A DNA stretch of 64,000 nt from Chloroflexota bacterium (GTDB taxonomy: Bacteria; Chloroflexota; Anaerolineae; J036; Brachytrichaceae), in NCBI GenBank assembly GCA_021788625.1, contig JAJYKL010000007.1, positions 1 through 64,000 of the forward strand, written 5' to 3'. A program made the translations under genes and the position numbers. Under the pieces are notes generated by a model. It saw only the letters and a list, made by a program, of their open reading frames with translations. It ran no database searches and was not told where the DNA came from. Below, piece after piece: positions 16,050-24,863 of the stretch; the stretch's first letter is position 1; the number at the start of each line of letters is the position of its first letter.

Positions 16050-17102
16050 ATGCCGGTCCGGAACCTAAGCCCGCACGTGATGTTCGAACAACTGGCCCTG
16101 GAGCATGTGCCGCTCCACCGCTTCCACGGCGAGAGTGTGGACGATTTCACGAGCTGGAAAAGTCAGACATTTCCCAAAGTGGTTGGGACGCTGGGCGACT
16201 TTCCTCCGCGCGTCGATCTCAACCCTGAGCTGGTGGCCGAATGGCAGCAGGATGGCTTGCGCAAGCAGCGTTGGCTGATCGACGTAGGTCCGCACATCTC
16301 CGCTTCCTTTGTCGTCAACATCCCGTCCGATCTGGCCCCGGGCGAGAAAAGAGCGGCTATCCTGTGCTGGCACGGACATGGACCGTTCGGCAAGGACTCG
16401 GTCATGGGCAATGACTCGACGCCGGAGCGCCGCCAATCCATCAGCGGGGCGAACTACGATTACGGCCGGCAAATGGCACAGGCTGGCTTTGTCACCTTCG
16501 GCATCGACTGGATTGGCATGGGCGAGCGCAACGATAGCGCCAAGCCGCATTACCGCACCCACCAGGGCGGTCGGGACTGGTGCAACCTCTACTATTTACA
16601 CGCAACCATGCTGGGGATGACCAGCCTGTCGATCAACGTGACCCACGGCCTGGCGGCCACCGACTTTGCCTGCTCTCTTCCATTCGTGGATGCAGATCAC
16701 CTGGGCGTGATGGGCTTGAGTGGCGGCGGCACGATGACGCTGTGGTCCAGCCTGTTGGATGGGCGGCTGAAGGCAGCCGAAATCATCTGCTATAGCGACC
16801 TGTGGGCCTATTTTGGCATGCGTGACCTGAACTACTGCGGCATGCAGGTGGCGCCGGGTCTGTATAAGCTCGTGGACCTGCCGGACTTGCAGGGCTTGCT
16901 GGCGCCGAAGCCGCTGCTGGTGGACATCGGCATTTACGATACCTGCTTCATGATCGATACCTCGCTGGACTGTTACCACCAGGTGGAAGCGATTTATCGC
17001 GCAGCCGGTGCGGCCGACAAACTGTCGCTCGATCTGTTCCCCGGAGAACACAGCTGGGGCGGTCACAAGTCGGTCGAGTTTTTCCGCACCTATCTGGGTT
17101 AA
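16050..17102 (+). CDS. Alpha/beta hydrolase, dienelactone hydrolase/acetyl esterase-like
   Basis: About 350 residues. The nucleophile elbow is GLSGGG (Ser in GLSGG), the acid is probably Asp in LLVDIGIYD, and the base is His in FPGEHSWGGH near the C-terminus. An oxyanion-type segment LCWHGHGPFGKD precedes. The fold resembles large alpha/beta hydrolases of the acetyl xylan esterase/dienelactone hydrolase superfamily, but the substrate is not identifiable. The ATG at 16050 has GGAGG eight bases upstream, better than the in-frame TTG at 16035, which lies inside that ribosome site. A sugar-acid dehydratase gene starts 16 bp later, so an ester or lactone of a sugar acid is a reasonable guess. Confidence 0.82.
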   Translation: MPVRNLSPHVMFEQLALEHVPLHRFHGESVDDFTSWKSQTFPKVVGTLGDFPPRVDLNPELVAEWQQDGLRKQRWLIDVGPHISASFVVNIPSDLAPGEKRAAILCWHGHGPFGKDSVMGNDSTPERRQSISGANYDYGRQMAQAGFVTFGIDWIGMGERNDSAKPHYRTHQGGRDWCNLYYLHATMLGMTSLSINVTHGLAATDFACSLPFVDADHLGVMGLSGGGTMTLWSSLLDGRLKAAEIICYSDLWAYFGMRDLNYCGMQVAPGLYKLVDLPDLQGLLAPKPLLVDIGIYDTCFMIDTSLDCYHQVEAIYRAAGAADKLSLDLFPGEHSWGGHKSVEFFRTYLG

Positions 17103-17118
17103 TCGAAGGAGCGAGCAT

Positions 17119-18276
17119 ATGAAGATCACCGATATCAAGACGTATCCCATCTGGGTGGGCAGTCGCAATCAGTTTATCGTGAAGGTGGAGACGGATGAGG
17201 GGTTGTATGGACTGGGCGAAGCTGGCGTCTCCGGACGTGAGCTGGCCGTGCAGGGCGCCGTTCAGCATTACCGTGCCTTCCTGATCGGGCGAGACCCGCT
17301 ACAAATTGGCGCCCTGTGGCAGGAGATGTATCGCAGCGCCTACTTTGAGGGCGGGCGCGTCCTGACAGGCGCGATCGCCGCGATCGATATTGCTCTATAC
17401 GACATCGCCGGTAAAGCGCTTAAGGTGCCCGTGTATCAGCTACTGGGCGGCCGGCAGCGCGATGCGGTACCGTGTTTTGCCACCACGGGTGCGCGGTCAG
17501 GCCCCCGCCTGGTAGAGGATATAAAACTGCTCAGGCAAAAAGGCTGGAACGTCATTCGAACCGTGCCCGACCAGCCCGATTCGGCCAATCCGGGACTGTT
17601 CGAGCCGCGCGAGTCCATTCCGCTCACGGCTCAATGGCTGGTCAAAGTGCGCGAAGAGGCGGGCAGCGACTTCGTGCTGGGCATCGATTATCACCACCGT
17701 TTGAGCGTCGCCGAGGCGGCTTCGTTTTGCCAACGCATGCCCGCCGGCACATTGGATTTCCTCGAAGAGCCGATCCGTGATGAGACGCCCGAAGCCTATG
17801 AAGCTTTGCGCAAGATGACGGGTGTGCCCTTTGCCATCGGCGAAGAGTTCTCCAGCAAGTGGGCGTTCCTGCCGTACATCGAGCGTGGTATCACGAACTT
17901 CGCCCGCCTGGACGTATGCAATGTGGGCGGTCTCACTGAGGCCATGAAGGTTGCGGGGTGGGCTGAAGCACACTACATCGACCTGATGCCACACAACCCG
18001 CTCGGCCCCGTGTGCACGGCAGCCACCGTTCACCTGGCGGCCGCGGTGGCGAACTTTGCCTGGCTGGAAGTGCGTGTTTCGCCGACTGAACGCCTGGGGT
18101 TCGATGACTCGGATATGTTTCCCGCACAACTGAAGCTGGAAGGAAATCATTTTCCCGTTCCCACTGCGCCCGGGTTGGGCGTCGAGCTGAATGAGGAACT
18201 GGCGCGCACACAAACATTGAAGCTGTGGGAAGCGCCCCACCTGCATCGTCGCGACGGATCGTATACGAACTGGTAG
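17119..18276 (+). CDS. Enolase-superfamily sugar acid dehydratase, galactonate dehydratase-like
   Basis: 385 residues, mandelate racemase/muconate lactonising enzyme family. Metal and catalytic residues follow the D-galactonate dehydratase pattern: Asp190 and His192 in GIDYHHR, Glu in FLEEPIRDE, Glu in AIGEEFSSKW, and the second His in MPHNPLGPV. The capping domain at the N-terminus contains VKVETDEGLYGLGEAG. It should remove water from an aldonate to give a 2-keto-3-deoxy acid; the exact sugar (galactonate, fuconate or other) cannot be fixed from sequence. The start ATG has GAAGGAG eight bases upstream. It forms an operon with the preceding hydrolase. Confidence 0.87.
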   Translation: MKITDIKTYPIWVGSRNQFIVKVETDEGLYGLGEAGVSGRELAVQGAVQHYRAFLIGRDPLQIGALWQEMYRSAYFEGGRVLTGAIAAIDIALYDIAGKALKVPVYQLLGGRQRDAVPCFATTGARSGPRLVEDIKLLRQKGWNVIRTVPDQPDSANPGLFEPRESIPLTAQWLVKVREEAGSDFVLGIDYHHRLSVAEAASFCQRMPAGTLDFLEEPIRDETPEAYEALRKMTGVPFAIGEEFSSKWAFLPYIERGITNFARLDVCNVGGLTEAMKVAGWAEAHYIDLMPHNPLGPVCTAATVHLAAAVANFAWLEVRVSPTERLGFDDSDMFPAQLKLEGNHFPVPTAPGLGVELNEELARTQTLKLWEAPHLHRRDGSYTNW

Positions 18277-18392
18277 TCCCCGCCTGCCACTCACATCCGC
18301 TCTATAGGCACCGGATGGCGCGGTATTCTGCGCGGTGAGCACCTGCACCGCACCGTGTAGACCAGGCATTCCCTGCGCTGTGTGCCATACCC

Positions 18393-18457
18393 TTGACAGC
18401 GGCGCACCTTTGTCCTATATTATTACGAAACCGAAATATTCGTTACCGAAGTATCCG
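18393..18457 (+). promoter_or_regulatory. Consensus promoter and repeated operator upstream of MarR/ABC exporter operon
   Basis: TTGACA (18393-18398) and TATATT (18416-18421) are separated by exactly 17 bases. Just downstream are two 13-bp direct repeats, ACCGAAATATTCG (18430-18442) and ACCGAAGTATCCG (18445-18457), one and a half helical turns apart and covering the expected transcription start. They are good candidates for the binding site of the MarR protein encoded next. Confidence 0.7.
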
Positions 18458-18471
18458 ATGGAGGATGCCAG

Positions 18472-18924
18472 GTGAAGATTAAAGAAGTGGAAAAGACTGA
18501 CAGCCAGTATGTGGAGGCCATGCGCCGTTTCCTCAGCATTTACCGTTATCTGCGCCAATACGGCCGCAAGATGCAAAGCGAGAACCTGAGCGGGCGAGAA
18601 GTGTCCATTCTGCGTTACCTGATGGAGAGCGAGCCTCTGACCATCGGCCAGTGCCGCGACTACCTGTTCCTGAGTGATAGCAGTACCTCGGAGCTGATGA
18701 CGCACATGGAGCAGAACGGTCAGGTGATCCGCGCGCGCTCGCAGTCTGACAACCGCTCCGTCATGGTGACGCTCACGGCGGCCGGACGCAAGCTGGCGCG
18801 CTCCTTGACACTGGGAGGGATGCCGCTTTTGCGCGAGAAATTGAAAACACTGTCGCCAGACCAGTTGTCCCGGCTTTGTGATGCCCTGGGCGATATTGAG
18901 CAACTTCTGGAGATTGCGGAATGA
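18472..18924 (+). CDS. MarR-family regulator of ABC exporter operon
   Basis: 150 residues, MarR-like winged helix. The DNA-binding part is SGREVSILRYLMESEPLTIG, then CRDYLFLSDSSTSELMTHME as recognition region, and a wing with DNRSVMVTLTAAGR. The start is GTG with GGAGG seven bases upstream. The stop codon overlaps the start of the first exporter gene (ATGA), so regulator and transporter are co-translated. The likely role is repression of this efflux operon until a toxic substrate binds the regulator. Confidence 0.85.
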   Translation: MKIKEVEKTDSQYVEAMRRFLSIYRYLRQYGRKMQSENLSGREVSILRYLMESEPLTIGQCRDYLFLSDSSTSELMTHMEQNGQVIRARSQSDNRSVMVTLTAAGRKLARSLTLGGMPLLREKLKTLSPDQLSRLCDALGDIEQLLEIAE

Positions 18925-20792
18925 GCGAACGACCCGTTACTTCCCGAGAGCAGCGCCCCACACCTGCGCTACATGTTTTGCTGCGTTGCATGGGCTACCT
19001 GAAGCCCTACTGGCACTATGCGTTGGGCGCCTATCTGTTACTGCTGATCAACGATGGCATCACCATCAGCATGCCGCTCATCATCGAACACATCATCGAT
19101 AACGGCGTGCGCAAGACCAACCTGTACATCATCGTTCAGGGAGCCGGAGCCCTGATGCTGGTGGCTGTGATCAGCGGAATCTTCACGTTCCTGAATGGTC
19201 GCTGGACCGAGATTGCCTCGCAGAACGTAGCCTACGACCTGCGCAATGCCATCAATAACAAGCTGCAGTCGCTGTCGTTCAGTTATCACGATCGCGCAGA
19301 AGCCGGACAGTTGCTTACCCGCGCCATCAGCGATGTGGACCGCATCCGTTTCCTCACCGGCCGGGCGGTCCAGCGCGTGGTGGAAGTCATCATGCTGGTG
19401 ACCGGCATTAGCATATCCATGTTCATTCTGAACCCCCAGCTGGCGCTGCTGATTTTGCTGGTTGTGCCGCCCCTGGCCTACACCGCCATCAACTTTGGCA
19501 TGAAGTACCGGCCGATCTCCCGTTCCGTCCAGCGCAGAGTGGACGTCCTCACCTCGCGTCTGGAACAGAACCTGCGCGGTGCGCGGATTGTGAAAGGCTT
19601 CGCCCAGGAACAGCCCGAAATCAAGCGCTTTGAGGTTGACAACACCAGTCTGCTTAATCTCAACATGATGGCAGCCCGTCTGCAAGCCAGCAACCTGCCA
19701 CTGCTGCAGCTCTTCGCCGGCGCCGGCACCGTACTGGTCCTGCTTTACGGGGGGCATCTGGTCATCGCGAAGGTGCTCACAATCGGAGAGCTGGTAGCCT
19801 TCACCACCTATGCCGGGCAATTGACCGCCCCCATCCGGCGCCTGGGCATGGTGCTTGGGGCGATTTCGCAGGCGGCTGCGTCGGGCGAGCGCATCTTCGA
19901 AATCCTGGATGCGCAATCGGAAGTGAACGATGCACCGGATGCCCAGCCCATCGGCCGGATATCCGGGCGTGTGAGTTTCGAGCATGTTTCGTTTACCTAC
20001 TTCGGGACGCATCAGGTTTTACGCGACATCAACCTGGAGGTGCCGGCAGGCCAGATTGTTGCCTTACTGGGCGCAACCGGATCGGGCAAGAGCTCAGTCA
20101 TCAACTTGATACCACGCTTCTATGACCCCACCGAAGGGCGCGTTCTCGTCGATGGTCGGGATATCCGCCAGGTGACGCTCAACTCGCTGCGCGAACAGGT
20201 GGGGATTGTGTTGCAAGACACCACGCTGTTCGCTGCCACTGTGCGCGAGAATATTGCCTTTGGAAGGCCTGAGGCAACCGATGAACAGGTCATCGCCGCC
20301 GCCACTGCTGCATCGGCGCACGACTTCATCATGCAACTGCCCAAGCAGTATGACACCCATGTGGGCGAACGCGGTGTCACGTTGTCGGGCGGCCAGAAGC
20401 AGCGTGTGGCCATTGCGCGGGCCATCCTCAAGGACCCGCGAGTGTTGATCCTGGACGACGCCATGTCGAGTGTGGATACAGAAACCGAGGCATTGATCCA
20501 GGCCGCCCTGTTGCGACTGATGAAGGGACGCACCTCATTTGTCATCGCCCAGCGTTTGAGCACGGTGCGCCAGGCAGACCAGGTGCTGGTGCTGGACAAA
20601 GGCAGCATCGTGGCTATCGGCGTGCGCACAGCGGAACACACCGCTCACGACGAGCTCCTGCGCACGAGCGGCCTGTACGCCGAAATTTATCAGCGCCAGT
20701 TGCGTCCCCAGGAGCTGATGGCGGCCGCACCCGTTGCCAGACCGCCAACCCGATTGTCCTATCAGGTGGCGGGCAGTGGAGGTGCGCAATGA
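18921..20792 (+). CDS. ABC exporter half-transporter, degenerate-site subunit
   Basis: 623 residues: six-helix ABC exporter membrane domain (residues 20-330) followed by an ATPase domain (350-590). Walker A is GATGSGKSS and the signature is canonical LSGGQKQR. The residue after the Walker B Asp512 is Asp513 (LILDDAMSSVD) instead of the catalytic Glu, and the H-loop position reads IAQRLST with Gln in place of His. This is the degenerate-site half of a heterodimeric multidrug exporter (TM287/288, LmrCD or BmrCD type). The partner is the next gene, overlapping by 4 bp. Confidence 0.9.
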   Translation: MSERPVTSREQRPTPALHVLLRCMGYLKPYWHYALGAYLLLLINDGITISMPLIIEHIIDNGVRKTNLYIIVQGAGALMLVAVISGIFTFLNGRWTEIASQNVAYDLRNAINNKLQSLSFSYHDRAEAGQLLTRAISDVDRIRFLTGRAVQRVVEVIMLVTGISISMFILNPQLALLILLVVPPLAYTAINFGMKYRPISRSVQRRVDVLTSRLEQNLRGARIVKGFAQEQPEIKRFEVDNTSLLNLNMMAARLQASNLPLLQLFAGAGTVLVLLYGGHLVIAKVLTIGELVAFTTYAGQLTAPIRRLGMVLGAISQAAASGERIFEILDAQSEVNDAPDAQPIGRISGRVSFEHVSFTYFGTHQVLRDINLEVPAGQIVALLGATGSGKSSVINLIPRFYDPTEGRVLVDGRDIRQVTLNSLREQVGIVLQDTTLFAATVRENIAFGRPEATDEQVIAAATAASAHDFIMQLPKQYDTHVGERGVTLSGGQKQRVAIARAILKDPRVLILDDAMSSVDTETEALIQAALLRLMKGRTSFVIAQRLSTVRQADQVLVLDKGSIVAIGVRTAEHTAHDELLRTSGLYAEIYQRQLRPQELMAAAPVARPPTRLSYQVAGSGGAQ

Positions 20793-22609
20793 CCATCAGT
20801 ATCGGAAGCGCCGGCAACATTGGACCGGGCGGAGCGCTGGAGCGCTATGGTGGGACTGATACACGTGGTCGTATCAGCGGGCGGGTTTTGTGGCGTCTGG
20901 CCGGTTTTCTCAAACCCTACCTGCACTATCTGGGTCTGGCGGCCGTGTTGATGTTCATCTCTTCGGCGACCGGCCTGCTGACGCCGTACCTGGCCAAGGT
21001 GGCGGTCGACAACAACATCGCCACAGGCGACATGCCCGGACTCATCCGCACCAGTGTTATTTTCGTGATCACCCTGGTGATCGCCTACGTGACGTCGGCC
21101 ATCCTCAGTTATCTGCTGGCCTGGGTGGGCCAGCGCGTTTTATTCAGCATGCGCAGCCGCCTGTTTTTGCATCTGCAGGACCTTTCGGTGGCCTATCAAG
21201 ATCGGAACATTGTGGGCGTCATTATCTCGCGTGTGGTGAATGACACAGGTGTGATCAACGACCTGTTGACGCAGGGCGGGATCACGGTGCTGGGAAACAG
21301 TGTCCTGCTGATCGGAACGATCGTGGCGATGTCGGCCATGGATTTACGCCTGGCGTTGCTCACTTTCAGCGTGATCCCGCTGATGGCCCTGGCGACCTGG
21401 CTGTTCAGCCGGCGAGCGCGCATTGCATACCTGAAAACGCGCCAGAAACTGGGCGAGGTCGTCGGCGATCTGGCCGAGAACATTTCGGGCATGCGGGTCA
21501 TCCAGGCGTTCGCCCAGGAGGAGACCACTCAGCGAAGCTTCGAGGTGATCAACCGGGCTAACCGCGATGTCAATGTCAGCGCCGTTTCGCTGTCATACAC
21601 TTTTCTGCCTTCGGTGAACATCCTGAGTATCGCAGCCATGTGCATTGTGTTGGGGGTGGGCGGCATCATGGTGGTGCAGGGAGATCTCACCATCGGAGTC
21701 ATCGTGGCGTTCATGGCCTATGTCAACCGGTTTTTCAACCCCATCCAGGATCTGAGCCAGCTCTATACCACCCTGCAAACGGCGACCGCAGGTGGCGAGC
21801 GCGTCCTGGAGCTGCTAGACGAGCAACCGGTTGTTCAAGACCACGAGCATGCGACTGAGATGCCGCCGATTCAGGGACGCATCGACCTGGACGATGTGTC
21901 GTTTGGTTATACCTCCGAGCGCGAAGTGCTCCACGATATCAACCTGCATATCGAACCAGGCGAAATGGTGGCACTGGTTGGCCCAACCGGAGCGGGAAAG
22001 ACATCCATTGCCAACCTCATCGCGCGCTTTTACGAGGTCAAGGAAGGGGCGGTTCTGATTGATGGCCATGACGTGCGCGACGTGACGCAGGAGAGCCTGC
22101 ATCGGCAGATGGGCCTGGTGTCGCAAGATCCACTGGTATTCGCTGGCACCATCACCGACAACATCCGCTTTGGCAAACCGGATGCCACAGACGAGCAGAT
22201 TGTCGCGGCGGCGCAGCTAGCCAATGCGGATGACTTCATCCGCAACCTACCCGATGGTTATGACACACGCATTCTGGAAAGTGGAGCCAACCTGTCGGTG
22301 GGCCAGCGCCAGCTTATCTGCATCGCGCGAGCCGTGCTGGTGGACCCGCGCATCCTCATCATGGACGAAGCGACGTCAAGTGTGGACACGTTGACCGAGG
22401 CGCTCATTCAGGAAGCGCTGGGCCGCCTGATGAGTGGGCGCACGTCGATCGTCATTGCGCACCGCCTCAGCACGATCCGGAATGCCAGTTGCATCTATGT
22501 CATCGACGATGGCATCATCGCGCAGCAGGGCACGCACGAAGAGCTGCTTCGCCAGGGCGGTCTGTATCGCGACCTCTATGAAAAACAGTTCATCACCCAG
22601 CTGGACTAG
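20789..22609 (+). CDS. ABC exporter half-transporter, catalytic-Walker-B subunit
   Basis: 606 residues with the same membrane-ATPase layout. Walker A is GPTGAGKTS, Walker B ends in Asp526-Glu527 (LIMDEATSSVD) and the H-loop is normal (IAHRLST). The signature is altered to LSVGQRQL. It complements the upstream subunit: its intact Walker B pairs with the partner's intact LSGGQ to give one hydrolysing site, while the other site is built from two altered halves. It probably exports drugs, lipids or peptides. The stop region overlaps the convergent methyltransferase gene by 4 bp. Confidence 0.9.
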   Translation: MTISIGSAGNIGPGGALERYGGTDTRGRISGRVLWRLAGFLKPYLHYLGLAAVLMFISSATGLLTPYLAKVAVDNNIATGDMPGLIRTSVIFVITLVIAYVTSAILSYLLAWVGQRVLFSMRSRLFLHLQDLSVAYQDRNIVGVIISRVVNDTGVINDLLTQGGITVLGNSVLLIGTIVAMSAMDLRLALLTFSVIPLMALATWLFSRRARIAYLKTRQKLGEVVGDLAENISGMRVIQAFAQEETTQRSFEVINRANRDVNVSAVSLSYTFLPSVNILSIAAMCIVLGVGGIMVVQGDLTIGVIVAFMAYVNRFFNPIQDLSQLYTTLQTATAGGERVLELLDEQPVVQDHEHATEMPPIQGRIDLDDVSFGYTSEREVLHDINLHIEPGEMVALVGPTGAGKTSIANLIARFYEVKEGAVLIDGHDVRDVTQESLHRQMGLVSQDPLVFAGTITDNIRFGKPDATDEQIVAAAQLANADDFIRNLPDGYDTRILESGANLSVGQRQLICIARAVLVDPRILIMDEATSSVDTLTEALIQEALGRLMSGRTSIVIAHRLSTIRNASCIYVIDDGIIAQQGTHEELLRQGGLYRDLYEKQFITQLD

Positions 22610-23445
22610 CCCGTATCGCGAGTCAGGTCTTCTGCACCATTGGGCTGGCTGCTGTCGTTGCGGCTGATCAGCGAGAAGCTGAGCGGCAGGCGCACCTGCA
22701 TCTGGCTGTAGCGCGTATATACATTAGTGATGTCGTGGTCGTATTCCTGAAACGAGCGAATGGACAGACCAGCCGCCAGGCAGGCGTCAAAGATGTCGGA
22801 CAGCTTGTGGTGAAACCAGTAGCTGGGCGATGTTTTGTAGGGCGTCTGGCCACGATAATCCAATCCGTTATCTTCCACGAACGGTTTGGCTCGAAAATAG
22901 GAATAGTGCAATACAGGTGGATCGCTGGTCTCAACGCTATCGAACATGTCGAGGATGGGGTGCATTTCATAAACGACCACCCATCCGTCCTTTCGAAGCA
23001 GCCGGGCGGCGACCCGGAAGAACTCCTTGATGTCGGGCATCCAGCCTAGCGTTCCCACAGAGATATAAACAATGTCAAATTGCCCGTCATAACGATGCGG
23101 AATCTCGTAGACATCGGTGCGGACGAACTCGCAATCGATGCCACTGCTCCTGGCCAGCTGGCGCGCCTGATCGACAAAATTGTCGGCGATATCAAATCCA
23201 ACGCAGTGCCCGGCACCGCTGTTCCTGATCGACAGCAACTCTCGCCCGTTATTACAGCATAAATGCGCGACTGCTTTCCCTTCAAACCCCACCTGCTTCA
23301 ATATTTCCGCAGCTGCGGCACTCAGGTAGTGATACCCGGATTGGTGCGTTACCGTCAGCACTTGCGTGAGTCGATTATCGTCGCGAACGGGTGCGGCTTC
23401 GTTCCAGGCCTTGCGGTTCGCTGACGTATATTCGGCCCGTTGCAT
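22606..23445 (-). CDS. Class I SAM-dependent methyltransferase
   Basis: 279 residues. Motif I is atypical but clear (VAHLCCNNGRELLSI), followed by the acidic residue at CVGFDIADNFVDQARQLA and motif IV-like FDIVYISVGTLGWM. The rest (GWVVVYEMHPILDMF, YWFHHKLSDIFDACLAAGL) matches small-molecule methyltransferases of the Methyltransf_11/25 type. The substrate is unknown. GAGGAGGTG lies six bases before the ATG. The gene stands alone, convergent with the ABC exporter and divergent from the GNAT gene, with 250 bp upstream in which I see no other feature. Confidence 0.85.
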   Translation of the reverse strand: MQRAEYTSANRKAWNEAAPVRDDNRLTQVLTVTHQSGYHYLSAAAAEILKQVGFEGKAVAHLCCNNGRELLSIRNSGAGHCVGFDIADNFVDQARQLARSSGIDCEFVRTDVYEIPHRYDGQFDIVYISVGTLGWMPDIKEFFRVAARLLRKDGWVVVYEMHPILDMFDSVETSDPPVLHYSYFRAKPFVEDNGLDYRGQTPYKTSPSYWFHHKLSDIFDACLAAGLSIRSFQEYDHDITNVYTRYSQMQVRLPLSFSLISRNDSSQPNGAEDLTRDTG

Positions 23446-23695
23446 TAAAACACCTCCTCAATAGCAGACGAATCGACATTCACTCCATTCGACCGTCTGG
23501 CCCCCACGGCCAGCGGCGATAGGTCGAAGCGAGAAAGCCATATGATAACTACCTAATGTGAGCACCAGATGAAAGGCATCGTAGCATCAGGCAAGACGCG
23601 GAATGGGGGTGAGGCGAGGGACCGATCTCCTATAATGGAACCATGCACTCGTAGATCCTCTGAGCAGACGGCATGCCCAACGACAATTCAGTTCC

Positions 23696-24814
23696 ATGAT
23701 AACCATCGTACCGTTTAGTGGTCGTGACCGGGCGCGTGTCAGACAGTTCCTGCAACTGCCATTCCGGCTGTACGCTCAAGCACCGCAATGGGTGCCACCG
23801 CTGGCCATGGACGCCGGGCAGTATCTGGACCCGAATAACCCGTTCTATCTACATTCAGAGGCACAATTCATTCTTGCGCTCGAAGGCTCTGAAGTGCAAG
23901 GACGGATCGCCGTATTGAACAATCGACGGTACAACGAATACAACACCGAGCGGACCGCCTTCTTTCACTACTTCGAATGTGCCAATCGTCCTGAGGTGGC
24001 GCAGGCGCTGTTCGATGCCGCGTTTGAGTGGTCCCGGTCACGCGGGTTGGACAAGATCGTCGGGCCAAAGGGGTTTACAGCTCTGGATGGCATGGGAGTG
24101 CTGGTCAGGGGGTTCGAGCATCGGCCGGCATTTGGCATTGCCTATAACCCGCCGTTCTACGCGAGGTTGATCGAAGCAGCCGGGTTTAATCCGCAGGGCG
24201 AGCTGGTGTCGGGTTACCTGGACGCCACAGCACCCGTGCCAGAGCGCATCGATAACCTGGCGGAGGCTGTGAAACGCCGCCGCGGGTTGCGCGTTTTGCG
24301 CTTCCGGACCAGCCGCGAGCTGCGCCGAATTGTGCCGTACCTGCACACGCTGTACAACGGCAGCCTGGCTGGCACGACTGGCACGCTGCCCTTGACGGAC
24401 GATGACGTCAACGCCATGGCAAGCCAGCTGGAATGGTTCGCCGATCCGCGCCTGGTTAAGATCGTCATGAAAGGTGATGACGTCGTGGGATTCCTGCTGG
24501 CCTATCCCGACATATCCGCCGCACTACAGCGTACCCGTGGGAAATTGCTCCCTCTGGGTTGGGCTGACCTGTGGCTGGAGCTTAAGCGTACCCGGTGGGT
24601 GAATATAAACGGAGCGGGCATCGTCGAGCGCTACCGCGGATTGGGAGGGACCGCGCTACTTTTTAGTGAGATGCACCGCAGCATAGTCGAGGCTGGTTAT
24701 CGCCACGCCGATATTGTCCAGATTGGAGTTGAGAATGATCGCATGCAGCGCGAAATGCGCGATCTGGGTATTGAATTTTACAAGGCGCATCGTGTCTATG
24801 TTCGTGCTTTGTAA
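23696..24814 (+). CDS. GNAT-superfamily N-acetyltransferase (YghO-like)
   Basis: 372 residues, longer than ordinary GNAT enzymes. It resembles the YghO-type two-domain group: the N-terminal part FLQLPFRLYAQAPQWVPPL, the central GPKGFTALDGMGVLVRGFEHRP, and a C-terminal acetyl-CoA-type segment VERYRGLGGTALLFSEMHR followed by VQIGVENDRMQREMRDLGI. The substrate is unknown and activity has not been shown for most members. A TATAAT at 23631-23636 lies 60 bp upstream, without a good -35 box. It is monocistronic and convergent with the LuxR-Kelch gene. Confidence 0.75.
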   Translation: MITIVPFSGRDRARVRQFLQLPFRLYAQAPQWVPPLAMDAGQYLDPNNPFYLHSEAQFILALEGSEVQGRIAVLNNRRYNEYNTERTAFFHYFECANRPEVAQALFDAAFEWSRSRGLDKIVGPKGFTALDGMGVLVRGFEHRPAFGIAYNPPFYARLIEAAGFNPQGELVSGYLDATAPVPERIDNLAEAVKRRRGLRVLRFRTSRELRRIVPYLHTLYNGSLAGTTGTLPLTDDDVNAMASQLEWFADPRLVKIVMKGDDVVGFLLAYPDISAALQRTRGKLLPLGWADLWLELKRTRWVNINGAGIVERYRGLGGTALLFSEMHRSIVEAGYRHADIVQIGVENDRMQREMRDLGIEFYKAHRVYVRAL

Positions 24815-24863
24815 GCGCATCGCTTGCGGACAGATGATCGCTCCAGCGCCCAGAGGCATATCC

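Noticed and set aside
17497-18369. 290-codon frame antisense to the galactonate-dehydratase-like gene
   Set aside because: Reverse-strand shadow; the plus-strand gene has all catalytic residues.
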